A DNA stretch of 64,000 nucleotides from Sciurus carolinensis (taxonomy: Eukaryota; Chordata; Mammalia; Rodentia; Sciuridae): contig NC_062227.1 of assembly GCF_902686445.1 (NCBI RefSeq), forward strand, positions 22,808,777-22,872,776, read 5' to 3'. Shown here piece after piece: positions 44,829 through 57,180 of the stretch. The first letter of the stretch is position 1, and each line of letters opens with the position of its first letter. Made by a program: the position numbers and the translations under genes. The notes beneath the pieces were generated by a model. It saw only the letters and a list, made by a program, of their open reading frames with translations. It was not told where the DNA came from and did not search any database.

Positions 44829-46964
44829 AGAAGGTAGTTTTTGGCTTGTTGTAATAACATTGTAACCAAATGTGCTTATTAAAATAACCGCTTTAGTTCA
44901 AGTTAATATTCGTTTCTCACCTACTGTTAATGGTGTGGAAATAGGCAAAGATAAGGAAGACGTACTTAACACACTTTGAAAAGTTGTCCATCTTTTAAGA
45001 ATTTTGAGATTGATTCAAATGTAAAGAAACAGGGACTTTCTTAGGAAAGAATGGAAAAATTAATTTATGTAAGAGTTGGAGTTTTAACATGGAAATGTGA
45101 AACTTTCCCTTTGGAAATACACTCTCAACTTCCAGATTAAAAAAAAACAAAGGGTTTCCACTTTTTGTCAAAATACTATGTGCAACCTGAATTAGAGCCC
45201 GGTTTTGTTAGCCACAAAATATAGGTATGGCATCTCTGCCACTTAACATTCTGGGTAAATAAAAGTGATTGTGTTGTTTTTTTAACAGATTACCTGAAAT
45301 GTATTCAGCCAGGCAGACTTTGAGAGAGAAATAGTTTCAGAGTGCTTGACACAGGCCAGCTAGCCTCCTGCTGTCATCCAAAGCTGATCACTAGGTGTAG
45401 CTGCATCCCTAAACCTACCTGCCTGAGCCAGTAAAGGTGGCCTTTTCTGTGAAAGGCATCCTGAACTTGATTCATTTACAGCTAAAGAAGGGGATGCCAG
45501 TGGACTTCAACTGTTTGTATGTGGATCTCTAACTCCTTATTGTAAAATTAAATTCTTTAGTGAAAGCTGTAGTTCCGTTAGTCCTTACTATGATATAGTT
45601 TGTCATAATTCAGCACTCACCCAAGTACAACTTTAGATTCCTCTGCAATAACCTTACTCATTTTTTCTTTCCTTTTCTGGTTGTGTGATATGTTGCTGCT
45701 AGTTTATAAGACAGATATAGAACTGGAATAGGTAGTATTTATTTGCTGACCAAGTAAGAGTTCATGTTCACCTTTGGGTTCTTCTTGTGGCAGACCAGTA
45801 AAAGCAGTGGAGTGAATGGCTCTGTAAAGGTGTGGAACGTCTTTAGGAAATGGCTTATATATACTGCACTGACATCTGTAAGAGATTACTTTTATGACAC
45901 TGAGGATTTAAGTATATAATTCAAGAAATCATTAGAATTTTCATAGAAATCTGATTCAGTCATTTTTTTGCCTGCTTTAACCCTGAAGACTAATGAGACA
46001 TTAAACATTTTTAAATGGAGCTCAAATGTTGGGCCCTGTCTTGGAAGCAAGGCAAGGTGGAGAACCCCATGGAAGCAGGCTGTAGTTTACCAGGACTGGG
46101 GCTCTGGGAAGGGAAACGACCTCACATGCTGAAAGACTGAAGCTTGAGGACACACAGGAGCAACTGAAGAGAGTGGAGAACTCAGAGACTTGTCACAACT
46201 GCTAAGGTTTCAGAATCTCCCCAGCAGGAACAGGCCACTGTTTAACAATGATTCATCTCAACGTGCAACAGCCTAAGCTGAAGCAAAGCGTATACTTTTT
46301 ATGGGCCGAAAAGCATAAAAGCTTATAGAGAGAGCATCAGTTTGTCTTCCGATGAGTGAATATTCCTTTTAATCTTTGGCTCCTATTCAATATGCAGAAA
46401 GCAGATTTATTGCTGGGGGTCAGATTGCAGATTTATTGTGGGTTCCTGTGGAAATCAGAGGCCTCCTGCATCTCCCTTGCTTCCTGCTGTGGGATCACAG
46501 TGTATTCACATGTGGGCCTGGGACAGGGGGAAAAAGGAATTTGACCACACCCTCTGGAAAGTCTGTTTTATTGGAGCCTCATATTTGAACTTTCTTCTTA
46601 GTTTTGAACAACTTGAGGAAATTTACCTCATCTAGTAATCACATATTTGAAATGGAAACCTCATATTCTGTCTAGATACATGATTCTAAAGATTTCCTTT
46701 AAAAATAAGTATCCATGATGTACAAAGTCAAATTACTGAACAGTGTTTAGCATGTGGTACTCAGTAACTATTTGTTGAATGAATAAGTATGATTGGATGA
46801 AGTTCCCTTGGAGAAGATAACAAATTACTTAAGCTTACTACTATTTATTTGTTTTCTCCTTTTATCCATTGTGACTTTTTAAAAGCATTTTCAGTAACCT
46901 GAATAATAGAACCAGGTGTGGGCTTAGTGTCCAGTGCAGTTTGCAGTTTATGGGTAATAGAGAT
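44829..46964. other. Intron 1 sequence, nothing recognised
   Basis: A run of frames near 46356-46635 overlaps in three phases, a sign of chance openness and not coding. No clear repeats. Confidence 0.35.
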
Positions 46965-46980
46965 TTGGTTGCTAAATTTA

Positions 46981-47071
46981 GTTTTTTTTTCTTTTCCGGT
47001 ACTGGGGATCGAACTCAGGGCCTCGTGCTTGCAAGGCAAGCACTCTACCAGCTGAGCTATCTCCCCAACCC
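46981..47071 (-). mobile_element. ID SINE (minus)
   Basis: The 16-bp duplication TTGGTTGCTAAATTTA lies at 46965-46980 and 47072-47087. ID body reversed. Confidence 0.95.
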
Positions 47072-47087
47072 TTGGTTGCTAAATTTA

Positions 47088-49050
47088 AAGGGAAATGTGT
47101 TAATTAAATATATAAGGCTATAATTTATCTCATATAAGAAAACTATAAGTCAGTTATTGCTATAAGGTAGAATTTTAATATAATATTGATCACTAAAATA
47201 TGAATTTTAGTGTGCAGTAGAATTTATCAAGATTCTACTGTAGGAGGATTTGATTTAGTCATCGGGATATTAAAAGAACTGTGATATCACCATAAGAGGG
47301 TTCCATTGCAGAGAATAATATATACTGTCCGCTGCCTTTTATTTCAGATATAGAATGAAATTAATTACACCTACACAGCTCAGATGGCAGCCTGATAACA
47401 TCGGGCTCATCTTTATTGTAGCAGGCATGCTCTCCTTGCTTTTCATTCAGTGGGTACCTCCCAGGTGATAAAACTTAATAAAAGGGGCGACTCTGACAAC
47501 AATCTCATAAACTGTGTTTTCTACTTCCTTGACTTTCGAAGCTTGACCGCTGAGTATGGTATGAAATTTCCACAGTGAGTCAGGACCTGGGCATCCGTTG
47601 GCATTATGTCGTGTGTTTACTTCAGGGGTGGAAAGGTGTGACACATTTCTGTGCTCACCACTGGGGCCATGGAAGATACTTCCATAGCAAAAGATGTGTT
47701 AGTAGAAGAGCCTCACACATTTATTCTCTTAAAGTTTGAGGGGACAAGAGAGTCTTTGGCAATGAAGACCCAGGGAAAACTGCCTGTTTTGCTAAGGAAT
47801 GGACGACTGTAGAAATGCATATGGATGGAAGGTCTGATCTAATGGGTGCTGAGGGGACATGCAGCAGGGCCTGTCCAGATTCTTCTTGGCCTGTGTGACA
47901 TTCCTTCCTGCAGGTGGGTGGCAGGACCCCTCAGAATGATGGTGGAGAAGGGAGAGAGTGACCTTTCTAGATTTGGGGAGAGAGGTTCCAGTTTCTGTGG
48001 CCCACATTAACAAAGAGAAATTCCAGTTTCTCTGACTCACTTTGAGGGAGAAAGGCAGGAGGCAGGAGAAGGTCAGAGAGACCCCACTTCCACTTCTGAA
48101 GTCTAGGCCTTCAGTGTCTTTAAAGAACTCAGCAGACCAAAGTGCCAGATTTTGAGGGTATCCTGTTCTGAACACAGATAACATGTTATGGGAGTTTTCC
48201 CCCTGCCTCACTGTCAGTTGCCATTTACATCTTTGTGGGTTTTTAAAGAGCCTCTCCCTTTCTTTCAAGCAATGCTCAAGGGGCAGGGAGCCCTGAGAAA
48301 CTGACTGTTGGGGATCCTTTGTTATTGACCCTTGGTAGGTTGTGGGAGTGGCCTCCTTAGGTAGAGAGAGACAGGAAGCTGTGGGGGTCCAGGTGGTAAG
48401 GTCAGCCATGGGGACCCTGGGGCACAGAGAAAAGGCAGAATCTCCTCATCTGATCACTTCTTGGTTTAGAATTTTTCCACCTCTGAGTAATTGTGTGGCC
48501 TTGGTGTGTTATTTTATTTTTCTGAGCTTCAGTCATCTTTTCTGGAAAAACACCTTTCAGGTATAATGTAAATACAGAAGGAGGGAACCAGTGCTGACAT
48601 CAGGGGCTTCTTGAGGTGACTGGCTGTGTGTACGTAACAGCCGTTCCATGCAGGTTGTAGGTTTAACTGCATGAACTCATTTTCTATAAATCAAAAAGGG
48701 TTAATATTGGCAATATTTTATATGGTTCAAACTCCTGTACCCTTTTCTCTAGGTCCAAGACTTTGATGATTGGGGTGTAAGTGACATGTGTGCATGAATG
48801 TGTAGTTACATACATATATGTTATAAGCATGTGGCTGGTATTATGTTTTACAAAAAAACACTTGTAAACAACTCCCCAAATTAGCAAAATAATGACCTGT
48901 GAATTTGTACCATGGAAAGCCACCACTGCTCAGTGCTGTGGAAGGCAGTGTTGGACACTGGCATTTGGTCCACCTGAAACATTTGGTTATTGGGGATGTA
49001 AGGGTATCCCAGGATGAGCCTGCAAGGAGCTCACAGGAAAACACAGGTCA
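47088..49050. other. Intron 1 sequence, nothing recognised
   Basis: A 205-codon minus frame (47792-48409) has no recognisable family and no start or splice context. No repeat body was seen. Confidence 0.35.
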
Positions 49051-49176
49051 GGGTTGGGGTTGTAACTCAGTGGAAGAACACTTGCCTAGCATGTGTGATG
49101 CACTGGGTTCAATCTCAGCACTATATAAAAATAAATAAAAGTATTGTGCCCGTCCACAACTAAAAATATTCAAAGG
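49051..49176 (+). mobile_element. ID-derived SINE, long-tailed form
   Basis: GGGTTGGGGTTGTAACTCAG ... CCCGTCCACAACTAAAAATA. Confidence 0.9.
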
Positions 49177-49200
49177 AAAATAATGCCTAATCATGTTAGC

Positions 49201-49248
49201 AAAAAAACACAAAAAAACAAAAAAACAAAAAAACAAACAAAAAAAACA
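49201..49248. repeat. (A5-7C)n short tandem repeat
   Basis: Repeated A runs spaced by single C. Confidence 0.9.
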
Positions 49249-49569
49249 GGTTACCTGACCCTTCTTTTTCTAAATAAAAATCGTATGGAAATTAAAGAGG
49301 GAGGCAGGTTGCAACTCCCTTTCCAGGAATGGCTTGTCAAGGGAGCTTGAAGTCCAATCTGGAAAGAAGCCTCTAGAATACTGAAGGGAAGGATCATCCA
49401 GGATCATCTTCATAGCCCAGGGGTTTGCAGCATTTGCCTGGATACTAGGAGCTGCCTACAAGGCATGCAGGTGTTATTTGGGTACTATTCAGAGAGAAGA
49501 GACAGATCAAATCGTTAGATGTTCTTAAATATTTTGTTCTTAAAATGGGATTCTTCTGAAGTGGGTGAG

Positions 49570-49983
<414 letters not shown>

Positions 49984-50639
49984 TCTGAAGTGGGTGAGTT
50001 TTTGAGGGTAGCAGTCATTTACTTGGATAGATGTAGAAGGGGAGGGCCTAGGATCCTGGAGGGAGGACAGAATTTTAAATAGTTTTCACTTAGTTTTTAA
50101 ACTAGAAGATGGCATTGTTGGTGACTTGGCTCCTTTTCCTTCTGTCCCCAGGCAGACATATTTTCTGCTGTATTAAAAGATGTCTATGCACAGGATTGGA
50201 ATTTGGGAGAAGTTGGAAAAGTGTGCATGGTCTTGTGAAGGGTTCCTGAGTTAAAATATTGACTGTGCTTTTATTCCTATGCCTGAGATCAAGGTCCTGG
50301 GCTTTCTTTTTCTCCTTTCTTTTCCTTCCTCCTTCTCTGTGTCCTATAATGGTTGAACTTTAAAAGAAAGTGATGAACCCAACAGGTACACACATCCCAC
50401 TGTACCATTGCTGCTGTCTAATGGTGGAATTATCAGAGGACAGGTCACTTGTCCTCACCCTCTCCTCTGTGGCATGTGGACGGCACCACAAGTGCTAGTC
50501 CAGATGGAGGGAGTTGGTAATGAGAGACCTGCTCAGGCTCTGCTTTGTTGTTAGTCAGCACAGCAGTCCTTAAACATAGCAGTGCAACATAACAGGAGAG
50601 CAACTGGTGTTCTGAACAGTTCAACATTTTCAGGCACTG

Positions 50640-50829
50640 TCTGAAGTGCCTTTCAAATAACATGTTGCCTGACTCAGTATTTAGTACTCATGACAATGTC
50701 AGTTACCCCCACTTTACATGTCTGGAAATAAACTCAAAGGTTAGGCAAATTGACCAATATCATGTACATAGTAGGAGGCAAAGCTGAGTTTTTCAACTTC
50801 ACTAACATGATTCTGAAGCCACTAAATTA
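50640..50829 (+). repeat. MIR fossil
   Basis: ACCCCCACTTTACATGTCTG, then GAAATAAACTCAAAGGTTAG ... AGTAGGAGGCAAAGCTGAG, a MIR core. Confidence 0.55.
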
Positions 50830-51188
50830 TGCAGCAGGTTGAACATTCTGAATGCCAAAACCTGAAATCTGAAATTAGAAATGCTCCAAAATCCAAAACT
50901 TACTGAGCACCGACATCATGCCACAAGTGCAAGATTTTATACCTGATCTCATGTGGTGGGTTGTAATCAAGATGTGGACATGTGAAAAAATAGTGTATAA
51001 AACTACCTTCAGGCAACATGTTTAAGATCCACATGAAGCAGAAGTGAATTTTGTGTTTATACTTTGTTCTCATCCCTAAGATATCTTATTACATATATGC
51101 AGATATTCTAAAATCTAAAAAATTTCAAAATTAACACTTTTTTTTTTGGTTTCAAGCATTTTGAGTATAGGATACTCACCCTGAAAGT
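50830..51188 (+). mobile_element. Tigger-like DNA transposon fossil
   Basis: GGTTGAACATTCTGAATGCC ... GAAATGCTCCAAAATCCAAAAC at the left and a partly inverted GGTTTCAAGCATTTTGAGTA at the right resemble the inverted ends of a mariner/Tigger-type element. A similar element lies at 61168-61375. Confidence 0.5.
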
Positions 51189-52117
51189 TGTACTTTGTCT
51201 GGATCTGACAGTTAGCATTATGATGCATACATGGTGAGCTTAACCTGCTCTTGTTTTTAGATTCTAGACCTCTTTGCATGTTTCCCTTTTGATTGGTTAG
51301 GCCAGAGTCCAGTGGATAGATGACTCAGCTGCAAGGAGCATTGTCACCTGAATAGCAGGACTAAGGACTGGGACATCAGCTCTCAGGATACTTATAAAGT
51401 TGGGCTCTTCAGTTTGGAGGATGACTTTCAAACAGTCAGTGTGTGGGTTTGCTCATTCTGTAGACTGTAGTGAACCTAACAACATCAACAGAAATAACTG
51501 TGATTGTCAGGAGGAAAATGGAGTAGCTAACCTTGCTGTGTGGAATCTTGCCTGGAGCTGATGGTCAATGCTAAGATCTGAGGTCTTTGGGAAGTGGCAC
51601 TGGGTAGGCTTCTGACTTTCATGCTTCTGTATTCTGTAAAAGAATTTTGTAAAACTAGGCACTTACTGGTACGTTGATAAGTTCACATCTGAAATTTTTA
51701 TCCTGTTCATACAGTTCAGAAGGAAAAAATATATGCTCTATGGTAAATATTGCATCTTAAAATAAAACGTTTAAAAAGATCTTTTAAAGATATCTTTCAG
51801 ACAGAAAAACTGGGTACCCAAGGAGTAGATACCGTTCCATCGTCCACTTAAAAATACATGAATAAGCTTTTATTTTTATTTTACCTCCTTAATTTTTCTT
51901 CTTGAACTGGTATTTTCCTTTTATTTTTCTAAAGAATTGTATCATATTATAATATGTTTAAACTTGAAATCTTCTAATTATTATTTACCAAACTTCTGTG
52001 CAGCTAATGTATGTATAAAATGAAATTTTTAATTTCATCAAAGCACAAAGCTTTAAGTGCTAAATTTTATCCAGTTGATGATCACTTCAATTAGCATACA
52101 ATTGAATTATTGTTAAA
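51189..52117. other. Intron 1 sequence, nothing recognised
   Basis: AT-rich and unique-looking. Confidence 0.35.
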
Positions 52118-52129
52118 ATGTGTTGGAGA

Positions 52130-52261
52130 GCGGGCTGGAGTTGTGGCTCAGTGGTAGAGCACTTGCCTAGTATGTGTGAGGCACTGGGTTTGATTCTCAG
52201 CACCACATATAAATAAATAAAATAAAGGTACATTGACAAACCATAAAAATAGTTTTAAAAG
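52130..52261 (+). mobile_element. ID-derived SINE, long-tailed form
   Basis: The duplication ATGTGTTGGAGA lies at 52118-52129 and 52262-52273. Body GGGCTGGAGTTGTGGCTCAG. Confidence 0.94.
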
Positions 52262-52273
52262 ATGTGTTGGAGA

Positions 52274-53226
52274 AGTACTTCAGAAATCAGTTGGTCTCTG
52301 AAGAAATTAGTTCTTGTGTCTGTAGATTGGTGTTATTTGCTGCTAGAATTAAACTGAATGAATTGCCAATTCTGTTTCCTTGTTCATTTTTATAAATATG
52401 TGCCAAGCAGCATTGTTTTTTATAAATAGAACTGTAAGTGTTTTTGCTATGGCAGTGTTACTTCTTAGAGTACTGTTCACATTGCATGTCAAAATTCACA
52501 CTTGATTTGGCATCAAAAATCAGTTTTAGTGATTTATAAGTTGACATTTGATTAGGTTGATTCTCAAAGTTACTGAAAACACAAAGTTGGAAACTAACTT
52601 TGTCTCTAACGTATTCCTTGTCCAGTCATGCACCCTCTTCTTATTTTCTGGGAAGCTGTCCAAGAGCTTTGCCAAGATACACCAATTACTGTTAATTACA
52701 CTTGTTATTTTTGGAACTTAAAGGCACCTTGTTTAACACAGGCATATCTAGAAATGTTTGTGAAAACAGAAATGATGTTAATTTCTTTGTATGTTCGTCA
52801 ATGTGTGTTTTAAATATACATATAAAAAGTATATTTATAATGGTATTGTTTATATTGTTATATCATATATGTAAAGAAAAATTCAGGCTACTCAGTAAGA
52901 AATATCTATCATATGATCTGATTAGCAAAGGAGTCTTCATCAAAGCTCTCGGTCAAATTAGCTTCACTTTCTATCAGAAAAAGTTGATTCCAATTTCAAA
53001 TAAGTTTTAGTTTTCTTTTTGAGGGAAAATTTTTAAAATGTTAAAAAGAAATGATAGATTACTTCAAGTGGTTAAGCCAACTTAAAAATGATGTAGATTT
53101 AAAAGAATTATATTTGTGGTAAGTTATAAAACCATGACAAATCTATTCTGCTTCTCATTAATTTATCTGAATACAATAAAATTAACACCTAAACTTTTAA
53201 GTTATTATAAAGTGAGAATTAAAATT
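52274..53226. other. Intron 1 sequence, nothing recognised
   Basis: AT-rich. Overlapping short frames only. Confidence 0.35.
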
Positions 53227-53244
53227 AAAAAGCATAGTAGCTGG

Positions 53245-53317
53245 GGCTGGGGAGATTGCTCAGTCGGTAGAGTGATTGCCTTGCAAGCACAAGGCCCTGG
53301 GTTTGATCCCCAGCACC

Positions 53318-53345
<28 letters not shown>
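53245..53345 (+). mobile_element. ID SINE
   Basis: The duplication AAAAAGCATAGTAGCTGG lies at 53227-53244 and 53346-53363. A tail of about 30 bases. Confidence 0.95.
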
Positions 53346-53351
<6 letters not shown>

Positions 53352-53363
53352 CATAGTAGCTGG

Positions 53364-53492
53364 TTCATGGTGGTGCATACCTATAATACCAGTGGCTTGG
53401 GATGCTGAGGCAGGAGGATTGCAAGTTCAAAGCCAACCTCAGCAATTTAACGAAGCCTTAAGCAACTCAGTAAGACCCAATCTCTAAATAAA

Positions 53493-53542
<50 letters not shown>

Positions 53543-53642
53543 CAATGCCTCACACATATATATGAAAAAGATCCAGTGATGTGGCTCAGTGGTTAAGAGC
53601 CTCTGGGTTCAATCCCCAGTAAACTCTCTCCCCCCAAAAAAC
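53364..53642 (+). mobile_element. B1-dID SINE with a TA microsatellite between its halves
   Basis: B1 part (GGTGGTGCATACCTATAATA ... CAAGTTCAAAGCCAACCTCA) ends in CTAAATAAAAT, where a (TA)n run (53496-53536) has expanded. An ID-like part (GATGTGGCTCAGTGGTTAAG ... GGTTCAATCCCCAG) follows. The ID at 53245 was inserted exactly next to it. Confidence 0.88.
53496..53536. repeat. (TA)n microsatellite
   Basis: About twenty TA units, in the A-rich linker of the B1-dID SINE. Confidence 0.97.
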
Positions 53643-53749
53643 ATAGTTTTTCTGTTAAATATGTATTACTTCTAAGAGTAATTAAATAAGAATCAAGTAC
53701 ATATTTTCAGAAATATCTACATTAATTTCCAAAGACTTCATGATTCAAC

Positions 53750-53968
53750 TTTTTTTCTTCTTTTTTATTGGTAGCAGGGTTTGAACTCAGGGACACTTAA
53801 CCACTAAACCACATCCCCAACCCTTCTTACTTATTTTATTTTAAATTTTGAGACAGGGTTTCACTAAGTTATCTAGGACCTCACTAAATTGCCAAGACTG
53901 GCTTTGAGCTAGGGATCCTCCTGCCTCAGTCTCCTGAGCTGCTTGGATTACAGGAGCAGCTGGGATTA
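53750..53968 (-). mobile_element. B1-dID SINE (minus)
   Basis: TTTGAACTCAGGGACACTTA ... GAGACAGGGTTTCACTAAGT ... TCAGTCTCCTGAGCTGCTTG. Confidence 0.85.
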
Positions 53969-55073
53969 TGATTCAACTTCATATGTAATTCATATGTATT
54001 TAATCAAAGAGAGTAGGTATATGCTGCAAAAAGCAAATTGTCACTGTGGCTTGCATATTTTTGTTATCAGGTAGAAAATACTAAATGGTGAGGATTTACT
54101 GAAAATGATTGGAAAAATGACTACATGAGTGAATATTTCGTCAAATAGACTTGAGCTTTCTTATTGTATAATGAACACTGAGTGTACACAAAATCTCCTA
54201 TATTTTTATTTGTGAGTTTTTGGTATAATCTGAAAAATGTAGAAAGCATTATGTAGAAAGACTCACCATCAGGAATCTGCACACTCATAGGTAGAAGTTT
54301 CCTTTCTTTCCAGCCTATGTCTTGTTCAAGTATGAGTATATATGCTCACCCAAAAGAATCATGACATTTAGATAGGCTTAATTTCTGGTGTTTAATATTT
54401 ACCAGTCATCTTCACATTAATGTCACAGTTTTTCTGCCATGAACCTTTGACCACGGTCATGTAAGGAAGATGTGTGGTTGTTACATTGTATAAGATTGTA
54501 TCTAACTTTAGGACATCCATTGAGGGCTAAATAGTCCATCTCTAGTACAGTGTTTTACCTTTCAGTCAAATGACCCTTTAGGACATGACTGAGAGAGTGT
54601 CTGGTGTTGGGTTGGTGGATAAAGAAGGCTTCCTTGAGGGCAATGGCTCACTCTGCTTCTTGGATGGAAACATGGAAGAGGTGAGAACTTTTGAGAAAGG
54701 GCACATGGGAATGAAGAAATACTGGTGTCCCTTGATCCATCATTGCTGTGTACTCCTGAATTTTTCTACACCCACACAGTATGGCCCCATGGGGACTTTT
54801 GCACTTACACTGGACATGATGGAACAGGCCCTGTGACTGTGGGAGCTGTAGCCTGGATCATTCTAGATGGAGACCTTAGTGTTGGATGGTGTGACCTCCA
54901 AGAGACAGAAGTCAAGGTGAACTCTGCTTTACAGTAACTCAGTTCTGGTCTAGATCTATGACTTTGGCGAATATTTTATGCCTTTTTGACTCAACTACCG
55001 TTCTGAAATCAAAACAGGTAATTGCAATTTAAAAATAATTTAGATGTCAGACTTTGCTTATAAGTTAGCAAAG
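53969..55073. other. Intron 1 sequence, nothing recognised
   Basis: An open stretch at 54585-54937 shows no known domain. No repeat body was identified. Confidence 0.35.
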
Positions 55074-55540
55074 TCAGTTCTAAGTATCTATGGGAGATTG
55101 GTTCCAGGACCCCCTGAGGATAACTAACCAAAGTTGGCATATGCTGAAGTATCTTAAGTGAAAGAACCCAATATTTACATATAACCCTGTGCACATCCTC
55201 CCATATATTTTATTTTATTTTTAAAAATTTTTTTAGTTGTAGATGGACACAATACCTTCATTTTATTTATTAATTTATTTTTATTTAGTGCTGAGCATCA
55301 AATCCAGTGCGTCACACACGCTAGGCAAGTGCTCTACCACTGAGCCACAATCCCAGCCCCCATATGTTTTAAATCATTGCTAGGTGACCTATAATACCTA
55401 ATACAGTATATTATAGTATAAATGTGGTATTTATAAGGGAATAATGAGAAGAAAAAAAGGGTCTGTACTGAATATTTTTGACCTGGGGTTGAATGTACCC
55501 ATGGGTAAAGAACCCACAGATACTGAGGGCTGACTGTAAT
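55074..55540 (+). mobile_element. Tigger/MER2-like DNA transposon fossil split by a SINE
   Basis: The left end CTAAGTATCTATGGGAGATT, then GGTTCCAGGACCCCCTGAGG, and the right end AACCCACAGATACTGAGGGC, then TGACTGTA, are inverted copies of each other in the way Tigger-type ends are. The minus SINE at 55208-55361 sits in the middle. Confidence 0.65.
55208..55361 (-). mobile_element. ID-derived SINE, long-tailed form (minus)
   Basis: TTTTAGTTGTAGATGGACAC ... GGCAAGTGCTCTACCACTGA ... CAATCCCAGCCCC, the reverse of the long-tailed SINE. Confidence 0.9.
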
Positions 55541-56094
55541 TAAATGAACTCTCAACAATGGTGTAAATTCTTCATTGGACAGGAAAGAATTCTGCAACAC
55601 CTGGAGTTTCTCATTATGTAACTAAATCTTCTGGAGAGTTGACAGTTTCAAGCTGAATTCTCATGTTGTTCCAGGAAGCAACATTCTGAGAGAACAACAA
55701 CACACATAGAGCTATAGAGATACTTACAATGTCCTTGTGCCACTTGTTATTTGGGATTTGTCTCTGCTGTTTGGGCTTTGTGCTGTCTTTCTGCTGTTTC
55801 TCTCTGGGAAGTGGTGTTGTCTCATTTCCTGGACCTTGAGCACTGGTTAAGTGGTTTGTGCAGCCTCCAGAAAGCCAGAGCTCAGGTTGCTGAGCTCTGA
55901 AGAGCAGAGGCAGAGCTTCTGTGTGGCACTGCTGAGGGAGATGAGGAAGCACTAGTGTCCAGTCCAGGTGGTCAAGTTCAGTTGTCTTTCCGGAAATGTA
56001 AATTTAGTGTCTAGTGAGTATTTTAGTAATTTCTGTATATAAGGATATTTTGATACATTTGAAATGTACCGAAGATGATAAGCTGGTGGTCATT
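55541..56094. other. Intron 1 sequence, nothing recognised
   Basis: A 112-codon minus frame (55614-55952) shows no known domain. Confidence 0.35.
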
Positions 56095-56275
56095 GAGAAC
56101 AATCCTGTATCAGTGGATTCCCACAGTCCCCTTCAAGGGTACACCCCCAGTGACCTAAGGCCTCCTGCTGGGCTCCACCTCTGAAAGTTCTCCCTCCTCC
56201 CTGTCAGTCACGGGCTGGGGACCAGGTCTTCAACATGTGGGCCTCTGGGGACCATGTATCCAGACCATAGCATTG
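56095..56275 (-). mobile_element. MaLR-like LTR fragment (minus)
   Basis: On the minus strand it reads GCTATGGTCTGGATACATGG ... CACATGTTGAAGACCTGGTC ... CTTGAAGGGGACTGTGGGAA, similar in order to MaLR LTR 5' parts. Confidence 0.45.
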
Positions 56276-56639
56276 GGAGAAGACAGAGGGTCCTTTTCTT
56301 GGGGGTCTTCTATAATGGGGGAGAAAGCCTCTGACGGCCTTTTCCAGGTTTGTGAGTGGTGAGAAAGGTGTTGCTGTGGCTTCCACCATAACCTGGATTT
56401 GAGAATTGTCTGGACCTGTACAGTTTCCTCCTGTTCCTTTGAGCTTTTCGAGGTTCTTGTAATGCCGTAAAAACATTTCACATTGTTTCCCAGTCAGCCA
56501 GTGTACAGGATGCTTCCTCAAATAAAATCCGTGGCAAGGAAAGTGTGCAGGCCGCAGCTTAGTTAGTAATTGCTGGTGTGGAGCACCCTCTGACTTTGCT
56601 TTTTCCCCCTTAATTGGTTGAGTATTAATAAACTCATGG

Positions 56640-57180
56640 TTTGTTTCAAGGGCACAGCTAGTTTTTAATGATCTTACAGAAATTTCAGGAAGAATGCTAA
56701 AGAATTAACATAATAAATCATTATTGCTTGCAGGGTTTTTGTTGTTAAGATAGTAAAATGTTAAAAAGCAAGCCAGTTGAGCAGAAAGTAATTGCCCTGA
56801 CAAGCGCCACACAGGCAGCGTTCACAGCCCTTCCCTCCGTGTCAGTTAGATTTGTGGCCCACATAAATGCTTCCTCACATTATGGAAATGTACTTTTCCT
56901 ATCAACACAGTAGAATGAAACTCCAGGCTTCTAATTAATCTTGGCTGATGTTTGATTTCAAACCCACGTTAAAGGCAAGAGGAGGTGGAGTTTCCCCTTC
57001 CCCATGTACATGACCACGGGTAAATCTCTCCATTTATGTTACATTGCATCTGTGTGTCTTGTGACTGCCACATGTCAGTCGTTAATGCATTAGCAGTCAG
57101 TTACATCCACTTTCTACCTGGTGGCTCCCTGCTTGAGAAAACGGCATTGCAGAAATTTTACTTTGCAAGCCTTTAACCTT
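56640..57180. promoter_or_regulatory. Candidate conserved non-coding element in intron 1
   Basis: A repeat-free block has many TAAT/ATTA cores (TTCTAATTAATCTTGG, GTTAATGCATTAGC, AATAAATCATTATTGC), E-box and GATA-like words, and balanced composition. A position in intron 1 of a developmentally regulated adhesion receptor would suit an enhancer. Inference from composition only. Confidence 0.3.

Noticed and set aside
47792..48409. A 205-codon minus frame in intron 1
   Set aside because: No domain, hydrophobic pattern or splice context was recognised. One long frame of this size is expected by chance in 64 kb at moderate GC.
54585..54937. Two overlapping frames that looked exon-like
   Set aside because: Different phases are open over the same bases and no splice sites or known protein sequence were found.
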